64,000 nt of DNA from Lathyrus oleraceus. Lineage: Eukaryota > Streptophyta > Magnoliopsida > Fabales > Fabaceae. Below the pieces are notes generated by a model that saw nothing but the letters and a program-made list of their open reading frames with translations, did not search any database and had not been told where the DNA came from. Of the stretch, positions 45,101 to 56,760 are shown piece by piece. The stretch is taken from contig NC_066579.1 in the NCBI RefSeq assembly GCF_024323335.1, positions 355,701,400 to 355,765,399 on the forward strand, given 5' to 3'. The number at the start of each line of letters is the position of its first letter. Positions within the stretch are counted from its first letter, which is position 1. A program made the position numbers and the translations under genes.

Positions 45101-45123
45101 AGTGTGACACAAACTGTCACACT
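45101..45123 (-). other. Inverted repeat AGTGTGACA-N5-TGTCACACT
   Basis: Same repeat as at 41436, but the terminal pair is A-T instead of G-C on both arms, so pairing is kept. Confidence 0.75.
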
Positions 45124-48100
45124 CAAAAAGAAAAAATCATATCTACCAATCCAGAGATCCAAAAATCACAAATGATATACCAAAATCTCCAGAAATGTGT
45201 CAAGAATCATCATATGAAATTTCATTAATTTTGGATAATGTATGAGTATTTGGTGATTAAAATGGCAAAACATACAATTATGTCACACATGTCAAATATC
45301 AATATACCATTCAAAAATTCTACCAGGCACAACTTACACTACTATGCCTAAAAAAAAGTAGATAAAATTTGGAAACTAACAAAAAAAATCCCACCTAATT
45401 TGGACTAATATTGAATTTTTTATGAATTTTTTAAGTTTGTAATATTTATTGGAATAATCATTTAATGTTATACGAATTTATTAATTTAAGCTACAGCAGG
45501 TGGCATTTCTATGAATATCCAAAACGCATGTGCAGTACTTCATTCACTACGTGGCGCAGTGTGGTTGGTGGACTTAGGAGGGAAACACATTTTTGAATGC
45601 GCGGCCAAGGCTACCGGATTGAACAGGGGAAAAAATCCAGAAAAGCTTCGGTGTTCTTCGCGGTTCTTCGTTCTTCCATTTGCAGCTTCGGTTACGGGAA
45701 ATTCTTCACCAAATAGCGCGAACCTTATACCGTTGCGATCGTCTCTCCATGTAGATTACGTATATGGCAACGCTTTTGGCTAAAGATTAACGTATAAAAA
45801 GATCCGATCGAAAGAAGCTTTGACGCATAAACTTTAAATCCAAATATCTCCATGAATACTCGACGAAATTACGCAATTCAAACGGCAAAATGTTCTACAT
45901 TCAACGCACTACAAGATGCATATAACAATTGCGTGAATTAACGAGTTCGAAATTTTACCTCTTGGATGAGCAGCTCGCGATTCAGGATGTTTTTGGCTTC
46001 AATTCTTGAAAACAGATGAAGAATGTTGCTCAAGAAGATGATTGGTGAAGAACTTTCAGCTCTACGATGCTTGGATCATGAAGATTCGCCAATTGCCATT
46101 GATGAGTGATGCTTGGACAGTTGGTGTTCTTGCACGAATTTTGCTTCAATCTCCAAAAACAGAATCACATAATCACCTGCACATGAAGAAATCGCCAAGA
46201 AATTGCCAAAACAATGGAGAATTATTGAAGAATTTGATGAAAAAAGTGAATGAGAATTGTGAAATTTTTGAGAGAATTGGAGAGTTTTTGGATTGGATCT
46301 GAAAAAATGATTAGTGCTTAATGAATACAGTTGCAATTATCTATTTATACCAATGCTTAATCACAAATTAATTAAGATTAGCAAAATGTACATGATTAGT
46401 GTTAATGTGCAATTTTCAAGTGTGGCCAAAATGCCCTTGGTTAATGCAGCTGATTTTTCTCTCCAAACTTGGTTCCAACAGGTCACAAATGACATTTAGA
46501 AGGTGTTGCAAAATGTCCCATTTCAAAATTCCAAATATTTCTCAAATTGGACCATTTTGCTCTTGGATTTTAATTAGTGCACTTGAAAATTGACCTTTTT
46601 ATGTGAATGCTTTTGGCAAAATGTGATGATGGATTATGAAAGTACACATCAAATGTGGTTTTCTCAAAGAAAAACCATCCAATTTGGCCACTCCATGTGA
46701 GAGTTATGGCACTTTGATTTCAGGCATTTTTGGAAAATGAATGGACCATATCTTGCTAACCACACATGGGAATTTCAAGTTCTTGGACTTTTTGGAATGG
46801 TGAGATCAAGCTCTTCAACTTTCATGTTGGACAAAATTCCATTTGAAGCTTGTATGATGAAGTAATTTTGAGGAGAAAAAGTTTCCATTTTGGGCAGCTG
46901 AAATTACAGGTCACCTGCCATTTTAGGAAACTTCTTGTCTGACCTCCAAATCTTCAACCTTGGTCTTTGATATGTCAAATGAGACTTGTATGGACATGAA
47001 TGAGGCCTTTCAAACCATCTCACACCTTCCAATCCATAAAATCGGGCACGGTTGACCACAGTTGACCACAGTTGACTTTCTATGATTCCAGCTGAAATTC
47101 AGCTTGACTGATGACTTCTGAGCATCCAATCTTTGGCGAAATCACCTCACAATGATCCTTAGACCATATGAATTTGATAAATCAACCATAGGGCTTTGTA
47201 TCAATGAAAATGGCACTTGCTTGCTTGATTGACTAATTCTCCTGATCAGTTTGACCCAATTGGTCAGCTGAGCTTGCACTTGGGCAAATGGACAATGCAA
47301 TGTTATGCAATTGTAAGACCCCAATTTTGGCCCTAAGATCCCTCATGGCCCCTATCATATCATATCATGACCTCAAGGATCATTGCATGCCTTAGCTTCC
47401 TTCCTAGTGGGTAGATTGCCTTGTGGATTGGTTCTTGATCACCAAGCATGTCTTGCATTTGTATATCTTTGCTTTTCATATGTTTACTAACCAAAAAGTA
47501 CAAAAATGTTGTCAGCTAACCTTGTTGCTTGCAGTTGAAGCAATCATCAACAATTAGGTCAAAGACAGTCAACAGTCAGTCAAAGCAGTGGATGGTGGCC
47601 ATTCTTGCAGAATTTGGGCACCATGATCAATAATCAAGAGTTCACATGACTTGAGACATCATTTGGAATCAAATTCTCAAGGAATTAGGGTTTGGAATTC
47701 ATCAGAAGTGGTTCAATCATCCAAAACCCTAGAAAAGTCAAACTTGGTCAACTGTGGATTTAATCAGTGATTTGATGGATAGAATTGATTTGAAGGAGCT
47801 CATTCATGTCCATACAAGCCTCTGTATCATGCCAAACCTCATCATGGAAGAATTTGGAGTAAAATCAGAAATTTCCCAAAATAGAAAATGGACCTGTAAT
47901 TTCAACTGCCAAAAATGGAAACTTCTTGATCTTAAACTTACATCATGATACAAGCTTCAAATGAATTTTTTCCCAACATGAAAGTTGAAGATCTTGTTCT
48001 CCCATTTTCAAAAAGTCCAAAAACTCTCAAATCCCATGTATGGTTGTCAAGATATGATCAATTCAATTTCAAAAATTTGTGAACTTCAAATGGTCATATC

Positions 48101-50146
48101 TCATGAACCATAAGGCCAAATTTGGTGGGGTTTTTTCCTACAAACCACATTTCATCCCCTCTTTCCAAAAATATAAATTTCATTCACCAAAACCTTGCCA
48201 ATCAAAATGGCATTTTTTGACTTGTTTTATTAAAAATTCAAGTTTGACCAAAAGTTGACTTTTTGATTTATTGATTTTTTCTCACTTCGGCCAATTGGGA
48301 TGTGTTTAATATGTCATTTGCAACTTGTCTAGAGCCCTAACTTGGCCAGAAGCATACACCTCCATGTGCATATGTGGGAAATTGGCAATTTTGCAAATGG
48401 ATTCATAAGAGCAAATCCTTGTTAGCAATTCATAAGCAGATGTCAAACAGCAAGTATATTGGTCATGTGCAGCCTGTTTTCAAGCCCAAAACCGTGCAGA
48501 CCATACACCTCCACTTCTATATTTTCCAATTTAGCAAAATGCAAGTTGGTTCATTTTAAGTTAACCAAGTTTAACACTTGATTAAGCCATGCTAAACAGA
48601 CCTTTATAAGTTCATTTTCTGCCATTTCACAACCCTAGCTAGCAGCCACACACGATCAAAACCTTCATTTCTCTCCTTCTTGCATTTTGGCACATTGAAT
48701 TTTTCTGGCCAAATCCTCCAAACACTCGAGCAAGCCTTTGTTCATTAATCATCCAAGCATCATTTGGAGCACTGTTGCAGCATCATTTACCAGCTGGAAC
48801 TTCATTTTCAAACTCTGTTTTCTTCAAGCATCAGCCATGGCAAGTGTGGATTCAAGGTGGAATTGAGTTGCTCGAGCTGATTTTCTTCAAGTTTCCTCCA
48901 ACATCAACCAAGATCTTCATCTGTTTCAGCACAACAACATCAATCCATCACTGTTTCCATTTTTTCTTCAAAAACAAGTAAGGCTTCGACCTCAATCATT
49001 TGCCATGCCATGCTACGTTTTAGGTAGCTCTGGTTATGCTGATTCTAATGAACTATGCCTTGCTTAAAATGTTTGTGTTATGACTGAGAAATCTGGATTT
49101 CATTTTGTGTGCTCAAACTTATTTTCACTCGATTTGCCTTGCTTAGGATGAGTTAGTGAGATTGGATGTTATATTTGTGATGCTTGATGTTTGCTGATGC
49201 TATTGATATGCTTACTTTTTATTTCTGGACATTTCGAAATTTCGATTTGAATATAGATGATGAAGATCATACTGTTCCATGATAAACCCTAGCTAGTTTC
49301 CAGAAATTTGCATGAATGTGTTTGTTTACTGTTGCTTTTGTTGTATGAATCCCAATGCCATGCTGTTGTACGATGCTTGGTTGAGTTTTGGTTTGTTGAG
49401 TTTGGTTGCATGATGCCCTGTTGTTCAGGAACTCTAATGAATCTGCCCAGAATTTTTGCTTGTTTAGTGTTTGGTTTACTGCTGGTTGGATGCTGTGTGA
49501 ATATCACTATCAATGCCATGCTGCTTGTGTGATGGTGTTTGAACTTTGTTTTTGATGTTGGTGATAACACGATGCTGCCTTGCCATTTCAAAAACCCTAA
49601 GTCTCTAAAACCCCAGTGACATTTCCCAGAACTCCCAGGTGATTGGCTGTTGTTGTTGTTTTTCTGCGAATTTACTGTTTCATTGGGCAACAGCCAATCA
49701 CAACATTTCATTTTGTGAGCCTAAACTCTGCGTTTTGATTAATGATGCATGTAATCACAAAAATGCCACTGGTCAACCCTAGTTTGACCTTTATTCATCC
49801 TATTTGTTCATGTTTGGTTCCAATTGATCACCCATCTTTCCAAATTCATATTTCACTCGTTTCAACTCCAAAAATCATGGGATTTTTTGCATAATGATCA
49901 CATGAATGTCTATTATTTAATCATGATTTTTGCTGAATTTTTGATTGGTTGGATTTTAAATGGCTCTAGGGTTCTTAACATGTATGCTTATTTGACACCT
50001 TTGGCCATTCTTTTTGTGAAATGATGATGATGTATCCATTGCCCTTGAAATTTTTTTTGGTGAATCTACACTCATTCATGTTCATTTTGATGTAAAGTTT
50101 GTGCATTTATCATATGTGGTGTGTGAGATATGATTTTCTGAAGTAG

Positions 50147-50169
50147 GGTGTGACAATTTGTGTCACACC
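50147..50169 (+). other. Inverted repeat GGTGTGACA-N5-TGTCACACC
   Basis: A 9-bp stem; the spacer sequence (ATTTG) differs from the other copies but its 5-bp length is kept. Confidence 0.75.
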
Positions 50170-51889
50170 AATGTTATGCCATTTCATGATTTTTGTTCAC
50201 ATGCTTCCTGACCTTCAAATAATCTGAAATTTTGCATGAACCATCTCTTAGATGTCTAGTTGATGTGTGAATTTTCTGGGATTTAATCATGCCATTTCCA
50301 ATTTGTTTGAGAATTTTCTTCCCTGCCTAGTCAATTGTTGACTTTATGTGATACATGTTGCCAAATCCTTTGTGAAATTCTCATATCTTATTGTATGATC
50401 ATGAAATTTCATATGTGCATACTAGACATCTTGAGCTTTGCATTGGTGTTGATCCCATCCATTTCTCATCTGTTTTCATTTTGTTATGATTTTTTGAAGA
50501 TGACACATGTTTTGTTGACTTCTTGGGGCATACTTGAAAATGTGTTGACTTCCTGATTTTAATTGACTATCTTCCCATGATCCAATTGAGCTGAAATTTC
50601 ATATGCATGCTATGTTATGGATTGTGATTGAGTATGAATTATTTCATAATTTTTGGAATTGTTTTTGATTGCTTTTGAGCTTGGTCTTGCTGTTGACCTC
50701 TATGTGCTCCCTTTTTGACATGTTTTGACTTCTTTGGTCTATAAATTGATAATGATGCATGATATGAGTTTGAATCCAATTGTGCTTGCTTCTCAAATGA
50801 TTGATTTTGATTTTGATTGAATATGGTTTGCTGTTTTGACTTTTCCTTTTGTTTTTGACCCTAGGCTTGTCCTAGTGGTCTTTTGGACTTATGTTGAGTT
50901 CATTTGTTTCAGGTTAAGCATAGTGCTTCAAAGAAACCATGCCAATTTGTTTGAGCCTGACTATATTATCATGTGCTAACCTTTGTTTTGTAGGTGTAAC
51001 TCATATGAGTTTGGTCTTGTGCTTTGGCACATCTGTTTACTGTTAACTGTTTGTTCCCTTTCTTCTGATTTAATTGTGGAACTGTGAACTGATTAGTTTG
51101 ACTATTTCAGGTACCCTTTAGTTGCTTAAGTTCTTTGAACTTGCTTGCTTTGCTATTTAGCAATTTGCTTTGAGGTAATCCCTCTCTCTTCATGTAGTCT
51201 GGAGACCCGGCTTGTTACTTGGCCGGGTAAACTGTCTGAAGTCCTCCTTAAGAGGCAATGCTTGTGTGTGTTTAAAATTGTCCCAAGCAGGAAAAGTCCT
51301 TCAAGTAAGGCAATTGGTAGATCAAAGGGATAAGTAGCCTATCCCCTACTATTCAGTGAGTCCTCTCCTTGCTCCCATTACATGGTTGAAGCATTGAGAT
51401 AAATACCCAAGATCTATAGAGTCAATAATGTGGAAAGAGCTCCATCTTTCTGAGCTCCCACACTTTCTGATATGCTCTCCCTGATCAGGGATAGAAGCAA
51501 TGAGGCACACCCCTCATCTCCTTTCATCTGCTTCACCTTAGCCTCTCAATGGCAAGGTTAAGAGCAACTTTTTACCCTATTCCAGTTGGCCTCAGTGCCT
51601 TAACCCTCTTGTGTGAGCCCCTTTGTTTGGCTATAGAGTGTGCTGTTTGATATTCATTGATTGACTGATTGCTTCATATGCACATGTTTGCTTGTATGTT
51701 ATACATTTATCATCATCAATTGCTCATTAATGCACAATCATCTCATTTGTCTTTGTGACTTATCATTGTTGTTTACCCATTGAGGACAATTGTAAGACCA
51801 TTCATTGGCCATTGCTCCTATGATATGGAAGTGAGTATAAGACCATCACCTTGGCCACTCATCTTATCTTTGCCTGATGCATTTATTTG

Positions 51890-52490
51890 ATTGTATGTGA
51901 GGAAGCAACTGTAAGTCCCTGCAAGTTGGCATTTGCTCTCCTATGATCACATGTTGTTGTGTTTGTTTGTATGTGAGGATACAACTGTAAGCCCCTGTAA
52001 GTTGGCATTTGTATTCCTAGGACCATACTGTGGAGGTTAGAGTAAGCCCAGATAGATTGGCATCTGACATCCATGTTTTGCTTTTGTTTATGTGAGGTTG
52101 CAATTGTAAGTCCCTGTAAGTTGGCATTTGCTTTCCTATGATCATGTGTTGCTTTTGTTCTCGTATGTGAGGATCCATTGTAAGTCCCTGTAATGTGGCA
52201 TTGGTTTTCCTATGATCATATGTGGAGTTAACCTAAGTCCAGATAGATTGGCAGTTGACTTCCATATTTCATCTTTGTTTTCTTTGAGGAGATTAGTGTA
52301 AGACCATTGAGTGGCATCTGATATCCTGTTCTGTTTTAGGAGACTGGTGTAAATCCATCTATTGGTATCCGGTATCCGCCTTTTATTTCTTTGTTAGAGG
52401 AGATTAGTGTAAGACCATTGAGTGGCATCTGATATCCCGTTCTATTTTAGGAGATTGGTATAAGCCCAGTGATTGGCATCCGACATCCGC
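51890..52490 (+). repeat. GTAAG-bearing LTR repeats (about 9 degenerate copies)
   Basis: Units of about 55-90 bp carry CTGTAAGTCCCTG, GAGTAAGCCCAG or GTGTAAGACCATTG, followed within 10 bp by TTGGCAT or GTGGCAT. They are equivalent to the 50-57-bp repeats of the reverse solo LTR. Confidence 0.8.
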
Positions 52491-53095
52491 TTTTGTTGAC
52501 TTTCTTGTCTGTTTGTTATTATCCATTGTTACTCCAAAGGACACACTTGAATCATCTCCTATATGATTTCAAGAAGTGAACCTTCTAAGAAGTTGTACAA
52601 TCCATCTCCATCCATTCATCCCCATTATGTCCTAAACCTTTTCACTCTTTGATTTCCAACTTGACACAGATATTGTGCAAACATCTTCATGTTTTCTAAC
52701 TAAAAACCTGGACCCCAAGTCCTTGACTTTTTTCAAACTCCATTTCATAACACTTCTTTCGAATCAATCTTAATCATACTCTGACTTCACTTTCATAATC
52801 ACAATCAATTAACTTCACTCATTCACTTGTTTTGGCTTTGTCCATTGTTAATCTTTTCATGCATTAGCCATAGGTTTCAATTATCTTTGTGGTTGATGTA
52901 AATCTTGCCTATCCTTAGTGAGTCGACAGTAAGACTTCCGTACTGAAAACAGGGCTAACCCCTCTAGTACGTCGAAGCTATCCTCGCATGGTGGATGTTG
53001 TTTTTTGGTCGAGTGTTCTCCCATTGATAATGAAAAGCCTCAGTGCTTGTGTTTTAAAACTGAATCCACCAACTTTTGGAAATCTTTTAGCCGAA

Positions 53096-53309
53096 CTACG
53101 GCGTTTTGATCCTTACCTTTGATGGAAGGTACGTAGGCAGCGGGTTCATCCGTTCAAACCCAATAACACAAAAATAAAATTGTACATTCTTTTCTCATCA
53201 TCCCAATCATGTTTGCACAATCTTTATGTCATAACAAATAACAATATTTTACAACAAGTGTGAAAAGGGCTCCCTAGGAGTACCTAGGACGTAGTGGGTG
53301 CCTAACACC
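53096..53309 (+). other. LTR inverted-repeat module (family 2)
   Basis: Outer CTACG 53096-53100/CGTAG 53132-53136; inner TACCTT 53114-53119/AAGGTA 53126-53131; stem CCTAGG-AGTA-CCTAGG 53273-53288; stem GGTG-CCTAA-CACC 53297-53309, the counterpart of GGTG-CTAA-TACC in family 1. Confidence 0.8.
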
Positions 53310-53508
53310 TTCCCATTGCGTAATTTACCCCTTACTCAGACTCTCTGATCTTTTTATTAGTTTTCTACGTGTAAAACTTCTTAGGCTTTTGTTCGCTTTT
53401 TAGCCAGTCCTTTGGATAAATAAAAGTGCGGTGGCGACTCGAAAATTCATTGTATCTCTTGCTTATGATTTAATCGATAAATCATATAGCGACGAATACA
53501 CCGCTACA

Positions 53509-53599
53509 GCAGTGGACCATGTTATGTTAATGACCTAATATGAAATGAATGTACAAAATGATAGGGTGCAAATTTGAGGTGCTACAGCTGCCCCTATTC
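53509..53599 (-). other. 5' end of the element 3 3' LTR and polypurine tract
   Basis: The LTR starts at 53586 (minus TGTAGCACC). GAATAGGGGCAGC at 53587-53599 is the polypurine tract. Confidence 0.85.
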
Positions 53600-53789
53600 A
53601 ATCAACTGGGAGCCCGAATGGATGAGAGCAACGGCTGTCAGACTTTCAGGGTAAACAGGGATTGAATACCAAGAACCGTAGAAATTTGCACACTGCTGGG
53701 AATTTTTCTTGTTGTTTTTTCCTTTTCTATCTTCTCTTCAAAAGCACAACCACATCCAGACATCGACACACGATGAATGGGGAACAGAA

Positions 53790-55220
53790 ATCTCAACTAG
53801 ATGCCAGCGGACAACTAGGAAAAACTCAACGTTTACCAAGACCAACGGAGAGGTAAGTCAACTCTACTGGGGATAACCAGGAAAGGATACAACCATACGT
53901 CAGCGGACGTAATGGGAAAAACTCAACGTTTACCGAAACCAACGGAGAGGTAACCAGACATCATCGGATGAAAGGCGGGGATAGTGATACAACCATGCGT
54001 CAGCGGACGAAATGGGCAAAACTCAACGTTTACCGAAACCAACGGAGAGGTAACCAATCATCATCGGATGAATGGAAAGAGATATACAACCATACATCAG
54101 CGGACGAAATGGGAAAAACTCAATGTTTACCAAGACCAACGGAGAGGTGAACCAACTTGGGGAAAGGTACAACTAGACGTCATAGGACGACTAGGAAAAA
54201 CTCGACGTTTACCAAGACCAACGGAGAGGTAACCAATCATTAATGAATGAATGGGAAGACTCGACCAGACGTCATAGGACGAAAGGGAGAAGCTCGACGT
54301 TTATCGACACCAACGGAGAAGGAGAAAACTCAGCCAGACGTCATAGGACGAAAGGGAGACTCAACGTTTATCGACACCAACGGAGAAGGAGAAAACTCAG
54401 CCATACGTCATAGGACGAAAGGGAGACTCAACGTTTATCGACACCAACGGAGAAGGAGAAAACTCAACCAGACGCCAGCGGACGAAAGGGAGACTCAACG
54501 TTTATCGACACCAACGGAGAAGGAGAAAACTCAACCAGACGTCATAGGACGAAAGGGAAACTCAACGTTTATCGACACCAACGGAGAAGGAGAAAACTCA
54601 GCCAGACGTCATAGGACGAAAGGGAGACCACAACCGGACACCAAATAGGACGTTTACTGGGGATTCTGGCTGGGAAACCAACCAGATATTAATGAATGAC
54701 TGGGAATAGGGTATACAATCAGACGTCATCGGACGAATGAGAAAAACACAACGTTTATCGAAACCAACGGGGAGGTAAATCCACTTGGGGAAGGGTACAA
54801 CTAGACGTCATAGGACGAATAGGAAAAACTCGACGTTTATCGACACCAACGGAGAGGAGAAAACTCTGAGGGGAATCATATGGTATTACCAAATGATCTG
54901 TAGGGAATAAGCAACTAGACATCATCGGACGACTAGGAAAAACTCGACGTTTATCGACACCAACGGAGAGGAGGTTCAACTGGGGAAGACCCTGTGGGGA
55001 AAGATATCAACTATACGCCAACAGACGCATAGGAAAAACTCGACGTTTATCGACACCAACGGAGAGGAGGAAACTCTTCTGGGGAGAGAGAACACAACCA
55101 AATCATCAACGGATAATTGGGAAAAACTCGACGTTTATCGACACCAGCGGAGAGGAGGAATGCTTCACTAGGGAAGGGTACAACTAGACGTCGTTACGCA
55201 CATCGAAGGATGATGTTTAT
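53790..55220 (-). repeat. 67-bp tandem array in the 3' UTR of element 3
   Basis: Tight units begin at 54268, 54337, 54404, 54471, 54538 and 54605 (GACGTCATAGGACGAAAGGG start), spaced 67-69 bp. Looser relatives sharing GTTTATCGACACCAACGGAG run from 53790 to about 55220. The 133-codon plus-strand frame over 54247-54648 is a by-product. Confidence 0.9.
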
Positions 55221-55429
55221 CGACACCAAAGAAGACCAGACACTACGCATGACTGGGAAAGCACCGAAAGATGTTGTTTACCGCCACCAAAGAAGCAACA
55301 CACGCGGGTGCTGACAGGATACTGACATCTACAAGATGGCAGGGCAAGGCTACACACTTGCAGGGGATCTCACTGGGGAACAAGGTCACGACAACGAGCA
55401 AACGGGAAGGAACACCACGGATACCGGGT

Positions 55430-56110
55430 TGTAGGTATGAAACGGGTGACCGACCAAACGTGACTTAGTTTGTGTTCCAAAACACTTAACATCCTGAAGA
55501 GGGCTAGAAAAGCAGTCTTGTTAGAGGATGGACATTCAATTCCACAAGGAATACGAATCTTACTCGACTGGGGAGGACGACTTCGACCCAAGAGCGCATG
55601 AGACATATTATCTATTGCCATCAAAACGTAGATAATACACTCGCATGGAAGATTATCCATAACCGGGTTGCAGGTTGTTATATGGATAAACGACCGACAT
55701 CATCCTGAAGAGAGCGAAAGCAAACTTGTTAAAGGATGGATATTCGATTCCACAAGGAATACGAATCTTACTCTGCTGGAGAAAACAATCAAAAGACTGA
55801 CCAGAGAGTGCATGAGATATATTATCTATAGCCGTCGGAACGTAGACAACATACTCACATGGAAGATTATCCATAACCGGATAGGAGGTTGTTAGATGGA
55901 TAGATCGACCGACATCATCCTGAAGGGAGCAAAGGCAAACTTGTTAAAGGATGGACATTCGATTCCGAACAAAGGAATACGAATCTTACTCAACTGGGGA
56001 GGACGACTTCGACCCAAGAGCGCATGAGATATATTATCTATAGCCGTCAAAACATAGATAACATACTCGCATGGAAGATTATCCATAACCGGGTTGGAGG
56101 TTGTTAGATG
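55430..56110 (-). repeat. 213-bp tandem array (3 copies) in the 3' UTR of element 3
   Basis: The mark CCATAACCGG or close variant occurs at 55657, 55871 and 56083 (spacing 214 and 212). Units share AAGGATGGACATTCGATTCC and GCATGAGATATATTATCTAT. Confidence 0.88.
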
Positions 56111-56415
56111 GATAAACGACCGAAAAGAAAGGCATCGGGGTACCAGACTAGATATGCAAAAGATGACCAATCGAAAGAGGATAAAGTTGCTAACTCGGAG
56201 CAAATACCCAAAGGAAGGGGAAGACCCACTGGGGACAATACTGCTTGATCAAGGCAAGTATCCAGAGGGGACAAGACTATCAATACCGCAAACTGGGTAC
56301 TGATAACTGCAAAGAGGGGATTACATCTACCGGTTTGTAGGCAGAAAACCACGGGAAAGTAACCGTCATCAACTAGGATGAGCACAAAGGGTCAACTCCA
56401 CCAAGGGGAGAACGT

Positions 56416-56760
56416 GGGATTTTACAACTACCAGCTTGTAGGTAGAAAACCACAAAGATAGGACTTACAACTACCGGTTTGTAGGTAGAGGCCAACAAAC
56501 AGAATGAACCACAAAGGTTACCTCTGATAGGGGATGAAAGTGGGATTTTACAACTACCGGCTTGTAGGTAGAAAACCACGACGATAGGACTTACAGCTAC
56601 CGGTTTGTAGGTAGAAGCCAACCGACAGAATGAACCACAAAGGTTACCTCTGCTAGGGGATGAAAGTGGGATTTTACAACTACCGGCTTGTAGGTAGAAA
56701 ACCACGACGATAGGACTTACAACTACCGGTTTGTAGGTAGAAGCCAACAAATTCCACTGA
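56416..56760 (-). repeat. 126-bp tandem array (3 copies) in the 3' UTR of element 3
   Basis: GGGATTTTACAACTACCGG starts at 56416, 56542 and 56668, exactly 126 bp apart. Each unit has two CTACCGG-TTGTAGGTAG half-units. Because 126 is a multiple of three, the element-sense strand stays open for 142 codons with a 42-residue repeat; no known domain. Confidence 0.9.

Larger units (their letters stand above)
42519..47311 (-). repeat. 3' LTR of element 3, main part
   Basis: The LTR continues at 53509-53586 after the inserted solo LTR; total about 4.87 kb. Modules: AGTA-loop stem 42703-42718; nested stems 42842-42881 (CTACTT/AAGTAG outer, GTCTAT/ATAGAC inner), 42932-42973 (inner TCTCCTT/AAGGAGA) and 43260-43300 (inner TCTCAT/ATGAGA); hairpin TAGGATG-TCG-CATCCTA 42911-42927; GTAAG-type repeats about 43015-43120; inverted repeat 45101-45123. 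Open frames here are short and unconvincing. Confidence 0.88.
47312..53508 (+). mobile_element. Solo LTR, second family (6.2 kb), inside the 3' LTR of element 3
   Basis: Starts TGTAAGACCCC at 47312, ends CACCGCTACA at 53508, with flanks GCAAT (47307-47311) and GCAGT (53509-53513), a duplication with one mismatch. It is homologous in reverse to 26860-32003. Contents: inverted repeat 50147-50169, repeats 51890-52490, nested hairpin 53096-53136, stem CCTAGG-AGTA-CCTAGG 53273-53288, stem GGTG/CACC 53297-53309, and primer-binding-site-like TGGCGACTC 53432-53440. No genes. Confidence 0.9.

Noticed and set aside
54247..54648. 133-codon repetitive frame (plus strand)
   Set aside because: Produced by the 67-bp array, antisense to the element; frames shift from unit to unit.
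53790..56760. Regular repeats with unique-looking stretches, CRISPR-like at a glance
   Set aside because: Units are contiguous tandem repeats in a plant retrotransposon, without uniform spacers or cas genes.
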